A DNA stretch of 14,914 bases from Thaumarchaeota archaeon UBA183 (GCA_002495205.1 DAEE01000047.1:17769-32682); one strand, 5' to 3'; positions 7,055-14,302 are shown, numbered from the stretch's first letter. Made by a program: numbers and translations. Notes: generated from the sequence alone by a model not told the origin.

Positions 7055-8251
7055 TCAGCGCGAGGCCTCAAGGGCGGAGATTATCCGCTCATGGCTCCGC
7101 TGAATCCCTTCGACCCCGGTGTTCAGTATGATGCACGGGACCTTCCAGTCCTCGAACATTGACCTGAAGAAGCCTGCCTGGCGAGCGTCGTCGGGCTCGA
7201 GGAGGTAGGGATTGTACCAGGGCTCGTAGGATGTCGTCCCCCACTGCTCCTTCGGCCCGGCGCCCGGCAGCACCATGTACTCTCCCTTCCGGAGGACCCC
7301 TATGGCCTGGTCCGGGGTCAGCTTCACCTCGGGAGGGCTGCGGTCGTCCCTTCGGAGGAGCACCACCAGGTTGACCGGGACCTCGTCGACGACCTTGTCC
7401 GGTCCGAGTATGTCCTCACGCCTGACCAGGACCCTCGAGTTCCCGAAGGAGTAGTAGCAGCAGGTCTTCCCCGCGTCGAAGACGCAGTTCCTTCCCGTGA
7501 TGGAACAGCCGTGCTCGCCCGCTGTGTAGTCGCAATCTTCCTTCCTCGTGGCGACGTTCTCGTTCAGGGACCTGTCGAATACGCTACGGAGCCAGTCCTG
7601 CTCCTTCTGTGACTCGGAGCGCATGTAGAGGGCCCTCTCGGGCTGCCGCGCAACGAGGGGCTGGCGGTGAGCCGGCGAGTCTGGGGACGGGAACTGGACG
7701 TATGCCCAGTCGTCGCCGCAGATCTTGCCGTCGGGGTTGAGGAAGATCCGGAAGGACTGTGTCGTCTTCCCTGTTCCCGTTGGGGCGACGATGACCACCC
7801 CCCTTCCCCTGTGGAGCGCAGTCGCGCCGTGGATCGAGAGAGTGTTCGACCCCCTCTCGAGGATTGCGGCGGCCATCCCGAGCGCCCAGGACTTGCACTG
7901 GCCATAGTACTCCGTGTTGACGAAGATTGCCGTCCGCAGCTCGGGGCAGTAGAAGGCGGACGGCTCCATCCCGTCCACGCCGCTTGCAGAGTAGATCCGC
8001 GCCTGCGGCACGGCCCCGCTCCCTGCAGGCCACCAGTTGTGCGACCAGAACTCTGCCTGATGGCTGCTGTTGGTTGAAAGCTCGACTACGACCCCGTTCA
8101 GGTTAGCCTTGAGGGAGGAGAAGCCCGATCTTCCCAGCGCTGTCTTCGCGCGCTCGAGGAGGGGGCGGAACTCGCTCGCGGGGGTGTTCTTGTTACCCTT
8201 GACGCGGGCCCTGGACTGTGTGACGTAGTTGTTGAATGGGGGAGTCTCCAA
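7055..8251 (-). CDS. ATP-PEP-carboxykinase-like P-loop protein with cysteine-rich insertion
   Basis: A 398-residue protein with the PEPCK/HPr-kinase phosphate-binding loop APTGTGKTT (156-164) and the following metal motif CGDDWAY (178-184). More of ATP-type PEPCK is recognisable: YYGQCK (115-120), a SIHGAT segment with His141, LNENVATRK (229-237), NSR (271-273, the NTR position), VKLTPDQA (309-316) and ILNTGVEG (375-382). Against a normal ATP-PEPCK of about 530 residues it is much shorter. I cannot find the N-terminal arginine motif (RSPKD type) that binds PEP, and one of the two active-site lysines appears to be Ser121. Residues 240-265 contain five cysteines (240, 249, 256, 264, 265), unlike normal PEPCK and suggestive of a metal or Fe-S site. 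It may be a kinase with another substrate rather than a gluconeogenic enzyme. Start TTG at 8251, chosen by promoter distance; no other start is visible just upstream. Confidence 0.8.
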   Translation of the reverse strand: METPPFNNYVTQSRARVKGNKNTPASEFRPLLERAKTALGRSGFSSLKANLNGVVVELSTNSSHQAEFWSHNWWPAGSGAVPQARIYSASGVDGMEPSAFYCPELRTAIFVNTEYYGQCKSWALGMAAAILERGSNTLSIHGATALHRGRGVVIVAPTGTGKTTQSFRIFLNPDGKICGDDWAYVQFPSPDSPAHRQPLVARQPERALYMRSESQKEQDWLRSVFDRSLNENVATRKEDCDYTAGEHGCSITGRNCVFDAGKTCCYYSFGNSRVLVRREDILGPDKVVDEVPVNLVVLLRRDDRSPPEVKLTPDQAIGVLRKGEYMVLPGAGPKEQWGTTSYEPWYNPYLLEPDDARQAGFFRSMFEDWKVPCIILNTGVEGIQRSHERIISALEASR

Positions 8252-8282
8252 CAGACGACTTTCGACGGGCGCGACTGCCTGA

Positions 8283-8290
8283 GCTTAAAA
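8283..8290 (-). promoter_or_regulatory. TATA-like box (TTTTAAGC) for the PEPCK-like gene
   Basis: TTTTAAGC on the minus strand begins 39 nt upstream of the TTG start at 8251, predicting a leader of about 10 nt. The identical octamer occurs 38 nt before the next upstream minus-strand gene, the radical SAM gene. Confidence 0.6.
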
Positions 8291-8338
8291 CCGTTGGCGA
8301 ACGCGGGCCCCTGTTATCCGATTGCCGATGTCAGGGCC

Positions 8339-10012
8339 CTAGGCGGGTATCATCGGGGCCTGGAGGGGCCCCCTTTCAAGTCCGTACCTGTCTGCCTTGT
8401 CGAGGTTGAGCCCTCCCCTCCGGCAGTGGTTCTTCACGACCCTGAACATCCCCCAGGCGCCGATGGCCATCATGCCCCCGGTGACGTACTTGGTGATGGG
8501 GTTTTGTTCGGACGAGGCGCTCGTGGCGTCTCTGGTGGCTATCTTCAGCAGGTGCTTGTACGAGGCGTAGTAGACAGCGAGCTGGGACGGGTTCAGCTTG
8601 AGGGAGGAGAAGTTCCTGCTCTTGAGGAGACCCAGAGGGACGTTCTGCATGGGGGTGATCGTAAACTCGAACGGCCTGCCGTTCTCTATGGTGGAGTTGC
8701 TCATCCGGTTGATGAGGGCCACCGTCTCCCAGTTGTCTTCGGGGGTCTCTCCTGCCTGTCCCACCTGGACCGTGAAAGCGGGGCGCCAGTAGTATGTATT
8801 GAGCACGTAGGTCCCTCTCCAGACTATGTCGGCCCAGCTGCCGTCCGGGCCGACCTTCAGCGGGAGGGTCTTGTTCGGCATGTGCTCCGACGCGAGCTTG
8901 TCGCTCCCGGATTCGACCCCTATCTGGAGGCCAATCCAGTTGTCGGGACCGGCCCGCATTATGCGCGAGAGCCTGCGGATGAACTCCGGGTAGGCCGCGG
9001 GTATGGAGATACGCCCGTGGGTGGGGTTGGACCTTCGGATGCCGGGGGTCGCCATCACCGCGGAGAAGAGGTCCCCGATCGCCTCCTCGTTGGGGACGAA
9101 GTTCCTGCCGTGCTCATAGGCGAATATCTCGTCGCTATGGAGCCACCCCGTGTCGCTCCCGGCCTTCACGTTCACCTCCAGTTCCTTCCTCACCTTCTCT
9201 GGGGGGTAGTAGCGTAGGGGCCTGAGGGTCACCTCGCAGAAGTCGCAGCCGATGCCGCACCCCCTCATGACTTCCACCATGCCTTTCACAGACGGGGCGA
9301 CGATTTCGGGAATGTCCTCGAGCTTCGGGAACTGCTTCGAGAACTGATAGCGGCTGATGAACCTGGAGTTGGACTTCCACTCTTTGTGAAACGTTTGGTC
9401 GAACGTCTGGAATCCACGGAAGAATTCCGTGTTCTCCCCCCCGTCCTCCAGGATGTACCGGAAGAGGTCCCCGATGATGTCGTCCGCCTCCCCCTGGTAG
9501 GCGTAGTCGATGTGGTTCCTTTCCAACTCCTCCGGACGGACCGTGAGCTCCCACACGCCGGGCCCGCCGACCACCACCTTCGCCTTCTTCCCAGCCCTCG
9601 CGCGGTTGATTCTGGCCAGGAGGGACTCGAACTCTCTGTAGACATATGCGGGGGCGGGGGTGTCGAAGAAGACAGAGTAGGACATGGTGAGGGGGCCGAG
9701 ACCGAGGGGGTCCATGGTCGACACGCCGATTACCTCAGTGTCATCGTCTACGAACTCGGCGACGTGGTCCTCGTGGGCGACCACGACCTCCTCGCGTTTG
9801 TAGGCCTTCAAGACCGAAGCCTCGAGCTTCCTGGTCGCGTACGGGGCCAGGACCGCCTTTCCGTCGTCGGATGGGGGCGGGGGTCCCTTCAGGAATGTGT
9901 AGATCGTTTCCGGGAGCACGCTTGTTGGTGCGCTGGCAAGGAAGTCCAGAAGGGGGACGCTCCTGTAGTTTCGGGCCAGGGTGATATCTGAGACGAGGAC
10001 TACCCTTACCAT
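8339..10012 (-). CDS. Radical SAM protein with degenerate N-terminal B12-binding-like domain
   Basis: A 557-residue radical SAM protein. The cluster-binding motif CGIGCDFC (252-259; Cys252, Cys256, Cys259) would bind a [4Fe-4S] cluster and S-adenosylmethionine. The preceding region, with VIGVSTMDPLG (94-104), VVVGGPGVWE (146-155) and YAYQGEADDI (170-179), has the layout of the Rossmann-like B12-binding domain of many such enzymes. The cobalamin DxHxxG motif is absent, so B12 binding is doubtful. The barrel continues with GLQIGVESGSD (353-363). The last 120 residues or so form an uncharacterised tail containing a Gly/Met-rich hydrophobic stretch (about 503-515). ATG at 10012 follows a TATA-like box with a leader of about 10 nt. 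Function unknown; methyltransfer, thiolation and C-C bond chemistry are all possible. No obvious substrate gene is adjacent. Confidence 0.88.
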   Translation of the reverse strand: MVRVVLVSDITLARNYRSVPLLDFLASAPTSVLPETIYTFLKGPPPPSDDGKAVLAPYATRKLEASVLKAYKREEVVVAHEDHVAEFVDDDTEVIGVSTMDPLGLGPLTMSYSVFFDTPAPAYVYREFESLLARINRARAGKKAKVVVGGPGVWELTVRPEELERNHIDYAYQGEADDIIGDLFRYILEDGGENTEFFRGFQTFDQTFHKEWKSNSRFISRYQFSKQFPKLEDIPEIVAPSVKGMVEVMRGCGIGCDFCEVTLRPLRYYPPEKVRKELEVNVKAGSDTGWLHSDEIFAYEHGRNFVPNEEAIGDLFSAVMATPGIRRSNPTHGRISIPAAYPEFIRRLSRIMRAGPDNWIGLQIGVESGSDKLASEHMPNKTLPLKVGPDGSWADIVWRGTYVLNTYYWRPAFTVQVGQAGETPEDNWETVALINRMSNSTIENGRPFEFTITPMQNVPLGLLKSRNFSSLKLNPSQLAVYYASYKHLLKIATRDATSASSEQNPITKYVTGGMMAIGAWGMFRVVKNHCRRGGLNLDKADRYGLERGPLQAPMIPA

Positions 10013-10042
10013 GGCGGGACGGTCTCAATAGCGGTCAGGGTG

Positions 10043-10050
10043 GCTTAAAA
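10043..10050 (-). promoter_or_regulatory. TATA-like box (TTTTAAGC) for the radical SAM gene
   Basis: On the minus strand the box lies in a run of T and begins 38 nt before the ATG at 10012. It is identical in sequence to, and placed almost identically with, the box of the PEPCK-like gene. Confidence 0.6.
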
Positions 10051-10095
10051 AATTCACCAAAGCCGTCCTCCGGGCCCGGATCGGAGTGGCCCGGG

Positions 10096-10257
10096 CTATC
10101 CATCCTGCGCCATCTGTCCCAGCGTTCGGTTCGTGGCGACTGAGTAGTCGTAGTCGTTGTCGTCGTATCCTCCAAGGCAGTGCACGTCCCTGTGCTTTAT
10201 CAGGAGCCAGGCCCCTCGTTGTCCTCCCAGGCCTTTGGTCCGGACGAGCGCAAAAAG
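10096..10257 (-). pseudogene. Remnant of a LigD-type DNA 3'-phosphoesterase domain (C-terminal end only)
   Basis: Minus-strand translation from 10257 gives LFALVRTKGLGG, then GAWLLIKHRDVHCLGG, then YDYSVATNRTLGQMAQDG and a stop at 10098-10096. From memory of the family this matches the end of the 3'-phosphoesterase domain of DNA ligase D (patterns ALVRTKG, WLLIKHRDEHA and SVLTGRTLEEIA), which trims 3' ends during double-strand break repair. Only about 53 residues remain, roughly the last third of the domain. In-frame upstream is TGA (10260-10258), then AT-rich non-coding promoter sequence, and there is no start codon. The catalytic His/Asp residues of the N-terminal part are missing, so this is a decayed fragment and not a functional gene. 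The homology is my reading and has not been searched. This fragment fills most of the gap between the radical SAM promoter and marR. Confidence 0.72.
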
Positions 10258-10272
10258 TCAATGAGCGTTTTG

Positions 10273-10298
10273 TTTGATTATCAAATGAATAGATAATC
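10273..10298 (+). promoter_or_regulatory. Inverted-repeat operator candidate upstream of marR
   Basis: TTTGAT-T-ATCAAA (10273-10285) is a perfect palindrome. Its core GATTATC (10276-10282) recurs inverted as GATAATC (10292-10298), centre to centre 16 bp. MarR-type dimers bind such AT-rich inverted repeats. The position, just upstream of the presumed TATA region, suits repression of the operon by its own first gene product. Confidence 0.5.
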
Positions 10299-10309
10299 TA
10301 ATTAATCCT
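10299..10309 (+). promoter_or_regulatory. TATA-like box of the marR-ABC operon
   Basis: CTAATTAATCC is the most AT-rich stretch at the right distance, centred about 25 nt before the GTG at 10328, so the mRNA would be leaderless. It directly abuts the inverted repeats. Confidence 0.5.
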
Positions 10310-10327
10310 GATGCGGCGCCACCTTTC

Positions 10328-10777
10328 GTGTCGGCGGAATCGATCAGCGATCTGGTCCTTGTCCTCTGGCAGAGATGGAGGTCCAGGTCCCCTGTAAGGA
10401 GGGGTGCGATAACAAGAGAGCAGTATTGGATACTCAGAATGCTAAGCGAGCGTGGCAGGATGAAAATCAAGGAACTGGCCTCGGCGATAGGGTGCACCCC
10501 TGGGTCGGCCTCGGTCGCAGTCAAACGGCTGGAGAAGGCGGGGCTGGTGAGGAGGGAGAGGGGGGAGAAGGACGAGAGGGTCGTGACCGTCACGCTGGCG
10601 AGAAGGGGTGCCGAGAAGCTGGACTCTTGGAGAAAGGAACAGCTTGCCTCGATGTCGGCGCTCTTCGAGGCGCTTAGTTCTGGGGAGAAGCGAGCGCTCA
10701 GGAGCCTCCTCGAGAAAGCTCTCGCCACTGGCGACGAGCAGGTGCAGCCCGCAGGCAGCAGGGGGGAGAGAGGTTGA
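10328..10777 (+). CDS. MarR-family winged helix-turn-helix regulator
   Basis: A 149-residue DNA-binding protein. Residues 28-42 are the family's first conserved helix (TREQYWILRML). Residues 46-72 hold the helix-turn-helix (MKIKELASAIGCTPGSASVAVKRL), and residues 73-97 the beta wing (LVRRERGEKDERVVTVTL). The ends are helical and would form the dimer interface. MarR proteins usually repress export or detoxification genes and release DNA on binding a small phenolic or hydrophobic ligand. Here the regulator is the first gene of an exporter operon, coupled to the ATPase gene by a 4-nt overlap, so autoregulation and control of both exporters is likely. The GTG start fits the TATA-like box about 25 nt upstream. 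The C-terminal tail from 136 is polar and probably disordered. Confidence 0.9.
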   Translation: MSAESISDLVLVLWQRWRSRSPVRRGAITREQYWILRMLSERGRMKIKELASAIGCTPGSASVAVKRLEKAGLVRRERGEKDERVVTVTLARRGAEKLDSWRKEQLASMSALFEALSSGEKRALRSLLEKALATGDEQVQPAGSRGERG

Positions 10778-11811
10778 CCGTCGCCGCTCAGGTCGGAGGA
10801 TCTGTGGAGCAGGAGAGGGGCAAGGGCACCCTCGCAGTCAGTGTGTCAGGGCTGACGAAGGTCTACCCCGGCGGAACGAAGGCGGTCGACGACGTGAGCT
10901 TCGATGTGAAAGAGGGGGAAATCTTCGGTCTGTTGGGCCCCAACGGCGCTGGCAAGACCACGACGATCAAGATGATCACCACTCTGTCGAGGCCGACCGC
11001 AGGGACTATCCGGGTCTTCGGGGTCGACGCCCTATCCTCCTCCGAAACAGTCAGGCGGATGCTCGGGTTCGTCCCCCAGGCAATCTCCGTCGACGGCGAT
11101 CTGACAGGCTACGAGAACCTCCTCATCTTCGCGAAACTCTTCTACGTGGAGCGGGGCCAGCGGAACGAGCGAATCCGCGAAGCGTTGGAGCTGTTCGGGC
11201 TCGCGGACAGGGCTGACGACCTCGTGAAGCACTACTCAGGGGGGATGATGAGGCGCCTCGAGATCGCCCAGGCTCTCGTCAACCGCCCAAGGCTGCTCTT
11301 CCTCGACGAGCCCAGCATTGGGCTCGACCCCTATTCCCGCTTGCAGGTGATTGAACACATCAGGCAGCTGAACCGCGACTTCGGGACCACCATCCTGCTC
11401 ACTACCCACGACATGGCGGAAGCCGACGAGCTCTGTGACAGGCTGGCCATAATGAGCACGGGAAGGATAGCCACCTCAGGAGCTCCCAAGGAACTCAAGC
11501 GCTCGGTGGGCGGGGACGTGCTGACAGTGACGGCATCGGGAAAGCTCCCAGATTCGGTGCCGCCCGAGCTCGGCTCGGTAGCAAGCTCCAGCCAGGGAGC
11601 GATGAAGATTCTCACCCTTGACGGAGAGAGGGCCATCCCGCGGATAACAGGCTACCTCGAGAGCCAGGGGGTCGCTGTCGAGTCAGTCTCGCTGAGCCGC
11701 CCCACCCTCGACGACGTGTTCATGAAGTACGCCAAGGCTTCGCTGCAGCAGGAAGGGACCTACAAGGACGCGCGCTCCGCCCGGAGGAGCGCGACGAGGC
11801 ATGGAAGATGA
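10774..11811 (+). CDS. ABC-2 exporter ATPase (DrrA-like), first pair
   Basis: A 345-residue ATP-binding subunit of the drug-exporter (DrrA/CcmA) type. Walker A is GPNGAGKTT (55-63), the Q-loop is Gln102, the ABC signature YSGGM is at 154-158, Walker B LLFLDEP ends with catalytic Glu179, the D-loop is GLD (183-185) and the switch His is His212. All catalytic elements are present. Residues about 240-330 form the C-terminal regulatory domain usual in this subfamily, followed by a basic tail. TTG at 10774 overlaps the marR stop (TTGA). A GTG at 10804 is a possible later start, since the first 20 residues lie outside the conserved domain. It overlaps the permease gene by 4 nt and should power it. 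Substrate unknown; lipophilic compounds, drugs or lipids are typical. Confidence 0.92.
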   Translation: MTVAAQVGGSVEQERGKGTLAVSVSGLTKVYPGGTKAVDDVSFDVKEGEIFGLLGPNGAGKTTTIKMITTLSRPTAGTIRVFGVDALSSSETVRRMLGFVPQAISVDGDLTGYENLLIFAKLFYVERGQRNERIREALELFGLADRADDLVKHYSGGMMRRLEIAQALVNRPRLLFLDEPSIGLDPYSRLQVIEHIRQLNRDFGTTILLTTHDMAEADELCDRLAIMSTGRIATSGAPKELKRSVGGDVLTVTASGKLPDSVPPELGSVASSSQGAMKILTLDGERAIPRITGYLESQGVAVESVSLSRPTLDDVFMKYAKASLQQEGTYKDARSARRSATRHGR

Positions 11812-12581
11812 GCAGCCTCCAGCGGTCAGTGTCCAGCGCTTTCACCATAGCGGAGATGGAAGCCCGGAAGCTCCGCCATGATTCGACGGAGCTCTGGATG
11901 AGGACTGTCCAGCCTGCGCTTTGGCTGCTGATCTTCGGGGAGGTTTTCAACGCCATCCGCGGCCTCGCACCCGGAGGCTTCAGCTACATCCAGTACATTG
12001 CGCCGGGAGTTCTTGCGCAGTCGGTCCTCTTCATAGCGATATTCTACGGGATTACAATCGTGTGGGAGCGGGACGTGGGCCTGCTCACGAAGCTCCTTTC
12101 TACCCCTTCACCCAGAATCTCAGTCGTCGTCGGCAAGGCGTTGGCCGCAGGGGTCAGAGGCATATTCCAAGGCATCATGATATTCGCCCTTGCCCTAATC
12201 ATCGGTGTCAACCTGCGTTTCGACCCCCTCGACATGGCGGGGGTGCTTCTCGTGTCAGTGCTCTTCGCCATGTGCTTCGCCAGCCTCTCCATGACCCTGG
12301 CTTCATTCCTGAAGACGAGAGACAGGATGATGGGGATAGGCCAGGTGATCACGATGCCCCTTTTCTTCGCCAGCAACGCAATCTATCCCATCTCCCTCAT
12401 GCCAGCCTGGCTGCAGACGATATCTGTGTACAACCCCCTCAGCTACGTGGTCGACGCCATGAGGGCAATGCTGCTTACCGGCGACTACTCGGGCCTACCG
12501 GTGGACATACTCGTCCTGCTCGGCTTCACTGCGGCATTCATACTAAGCTCGTCTGTGCTCCTCAAGAGGCTGATCGAGTGA
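11808..12581 (+). CDS. ABC-2 type permease (DrrB-like), first pair
   Basis: A 257-residue transmembrane subunit with six predicted helices at about 34-50, 62-84, 112-134, 143-167, 178-197 and 233-252. The cytoplasmic segment ERDVGLLTKLLSTPSPR (87-103) is the conserved ABC-2 loop that contacts the ATPase. The later FFASNAIYPISLMPAW (186-201) is the typical ABC-2 hairpin before the last helices. Overlap with the preceding ATPase gene (ATGA) fixes the start and indicates a 1:1 expressed pair, active as a dimer in the cytoplasmic membrane. Length and layout match DrrB/NodJ-type exporters. A 30-nt gap separates it from the second pair. Confidence 0.9.
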   Translation: MSSLQRSVSSAFTIAEMEARKLRHDSTELWMRTVQPALWLLIFGEVFNAIRGLAPGGFSYIQYIAPGVLAQSVLFIAIFYGITIVWERDVGLLTKLLSTPSPRISVVVGKALAAGVRGIFQGIMIFALALIIGVNLRFDPLDMAGVLLVSVLFAMCFASLSMTLASFLKTRDRMMGIGQVITMPLFFASNAIYPISLMPAWLQTISVYNPLSYVVDAMRAMLLTGDYSGLPVDILVLLGFTAAFILSSSVLLKRLIE

Positions 12582-12611
12582 AGGGCGTGCCCGTGTCGGG
12601 TAGGACCAAGA

Positions 12612-13523
12612 TTGTCAGAGGATGAACTGGTCTGCCGCGGGCTGACGAAGATCTACCCCGGGTCTCAGGGCAAGAAAGCTCTGGACGGGGTAAGCCTTAC
12701 CGTCAAGGCTAGGGGAATCTTCTCTCTGATTGGAATGAACGGAGCCGGGAAGACCACGTTGGTCCGAATCCTTGCCACCCAGCTCGAGCCCACCGAGGGC
12801 GATGCCCAGCTCTTGGGGTTTGACGTGGCGAAGGACGCGAGGCAGCTGCGCTCGAAAATAGCGTCCGTCCCTCAGGAGGCCCGGTCGATCCCCTGGATGA
12901 CCCCGATGCAGACCGTAGTGTCGTACCTCCTTTGGCGCGGAGTCCCCTACTCTGAGGGGAAGAGCAGGGCCGCCGAGGCGCTGGCCAAGGTCGGAATCGA
13001 GAAGCAGCGCGACACCCTGAACAGGAAACTCTCAGGGGGGCAGCGGAGGAAGGTCATGGTCGCGGCCGTGCTGGCCGCTGACTCGGACATTACATTCCTC
13101 GACGAACCGACGACGGGCCTAGACCCCATATCCAGGAAGGAGCTCTGGAAGTCGCTTGGCGAGCTGGCGAAGAGCCGGTTTCTAGTCCTCACCACCCACT
13201 ACTTGGAGGAAGCCGAACAGCTGGCTGACGCAATTGCGATACTCGACAGAGGGAAGCTGGCTGCGCTGGGAACCCTTGACCAGCTGAGACGTTTGGTCAG
13301 GCACCAGTACAGCATCAGGCTGCCCCCCGGAGCAGCGGTCCCGCAAGTAAAGGATGGGATCGTCACAGTGGGAAAAGAAGGACAGGCCCAGATACTCACG
13401 GGAGAAGATGAGGCCTACAGCCTGTCAGGAGAGCTGCTGCGGGCAGGAGTCAGGATATCCGTCAGCCGCATTTCGCTCGATGACATATTCTTCCACTTCA
13501 TCGGGGAGCAGGGGGGCAGCTGA
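12612..13523 (+). CDS. ABC-2 exporter ATPase, second pair
   Basis: A 303-residue ATP-binding subunit. Walker A is GMNGAGKTT (41-49, with Met where Pro is usual), Q-loop Gln88, ABC signature LSGGQ (140-144), Walker B ITFLDEP with Glu165, D-loop GLD (169-171) and switch His196. The C-terminal domain (about 215-303) is shorter than in the first ATPase. The two ATPases share the opening pattern (LTK-YPG) and order of motifs but are clearly diverged, so this is not a recent tandem duplication. The start is probably TTG at 12612; no in-frame ATG or GTG lies nearby and the first beta strand follows at once. It overlaps the next gene by one base (TGATG). Confidence 0.9.
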   Translation: MSEDELVCRGLTKIYPGSQGKKALDGVSLTVKARGIFSLIGMNGAGKTTLVRILATQLEPTEGDAQLLGFDVAKDARQLRSKIASVPQEARSIPWMTPMQTVVSYLLWRGVPYSEGKSRAAEALAKVGIEKQRDTLNRKLSGGQRRKVMVAAVLAADSDITFLDEPTTGLDPISRKELWKSLGELAKSRFLVLTTHYLEEAEQLADAIAILDRGKLAALGTLDQLRRLVRHQYSIRLPPGAAVPQVKDGIVTVGKEGQAQILTGEDEAYSLSGELLRAGVRISVSRISLDDIFFHFIGEQGGS

Positions 13524-14266
13524 TGGACGGACGACTTGGGAGGCAGGTCCTCGCTTCTGTGCTTGTCAACGCCGTCTACGCCATGAAGAACTACCCGGTG
13601 GTGCTGATCAACACCGTCCTTGCCCCCATCTCGTTCCTTGTGATAGTGAACTTCGTCAGCCGAGGAGCCCTCCTGTCTCAGGCCATCGAAGGGGCGTTCA
13701 TCATGAGCATGTTCTCGAGCGGCATGGGGCTCCAAAGCGACCTCTCCCACCTGAAGAACGACTTCAAGATCCAGGACATGGTGGTCAGCTCGCCTGCCTC
13801 CCCCGCCGCCTACGTCTTCGGCATGGCCCTCTCGGAGATAGTATACTCGATACCTGCCCTCGTAACCCTGGCGGTCCTTATGGCAGTCTTCGTCCATCCA
13901 GGAGTAGTCGAAACCGTGGAGCTGGCGGCTGTGATGCTGATGATGTTCACCACCTCGGTTACCCTGGGATTCACGCTGTCCACCTTCACAAGCGACATAG
14001 TGCAGAGCTTCGCATTCTCAGGGCTCATCTCGACCCTGTTTACGACGCTGCCGCCGGTCTACTACCCGATCACCTACATCCCTCTCCCGTTCAGGTACCT
14101 CGCATACATCTCCCCGACAACCTACGCGGCGGAGATAGCGCAGTCTGCCACCGGTCTCCTGCAGGCTTCCACCGTTTCGATCCTCATCGCCTGGGTCGTC
14201 CTTGCGGCCGTCACGGTTGTCTTCGGCGTCATAGCCGTGACCAAGGCCAGGTGGAGGGAGGTATGA
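13523..14266 (+). CDS. ABC-2 type permease, second pair
   Basis: A 247-residue membrane subunit with about six hydrophobic segments near 26-44, 51-70, 98-125, 130-153, 161-182 and 217-240. The segment FKIQDMVVSSPASPAAYVFG (81-100) takes the place of the ABC-2 ATPase-coupling loop, and LPPVYYPITYIPLPFRYLAYISP (176-198) is the ABC-2 signature-like region before the final helix. The ATG is fixed by a one-base overlap with the upstream ATPase. It is probably the last gene of the operon. It may form a homodimer with the second ATPase, or a mixed transporter with the first permease. Substrate unknown. Confidence 0.87.
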   Translation: MDGRLGRQVLASVLVNAVYAMKNYPVVLINTVLAPISFLVIVNFVSRGALLSQAIEGAFIMSMFSSGMGLQSDLSHLKNDFKIQDMVVSSPASPAAYVFGMALSEIVYSIPALVTLAVLMAVFVHPGVVETVELAAVMLMMFTTSVTLGFTLSTFTSDIVQSFAFSGLISTLFTTLPPVYYPITYIPLPFRYLAYISPTTYAAEIAQSATGLLQASTVSILIAWVVLAAVTVVFGVIAVTKARWREV

Positions 14267-14294
14267 CCCGATTCGCAAAGTGCGACGGGCAACC

Positions 14295-14302
14295 GTATAT
14301 CT
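14295..14302 (+). promoter_or_regulatory. TATA-like box downstream of the exporter operon
   Basis: GTATATCT stands alone in GC-rich sequence 29 nt after the permease stop. Transcription would start near 14320-14325. No strong gene begins there; the first candidate is the small ORF at 14401, leaving a leader of about 75 nt. Confidence 0.35.

Noticed and set aside
5740..7071. 443-codon minus-strand frame across the DUF1634 and TauE/SafE genes
   Set aside because: Only its last 136 codons are real (DUF1634). The upstream part is a low-complexity Arg/Gly-rich alternative frame of the TauE/SafE gene, and the ATGA overlap gives a better start.
8294..9217. 307-codon plus-strand frame
   Set aside because: Antisense shadow of the radical SAM gene, which has clear motifs; the shadow has no recognisable domain.
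9400..9800. Cobalamin-binding role of the radical SAM N-terminal domain
   Set aside because: The layout is B12-domain-like, but the DxHxxG motif is absent, so cofactor binding was not called.
10025..10261. 78-codon minus-strand ATG frame between the radical SAM and marR genes
   Set aside because: It runs in a different frame from the LigD-like remnant and is Arg-rich without family features; the remnant frame carries the homology.
10258..10728. 156-codon minus-strand frame opposite marR
   Set aside because: Ser/Leu-rich shadow of a clear MarR protein, with no family features.
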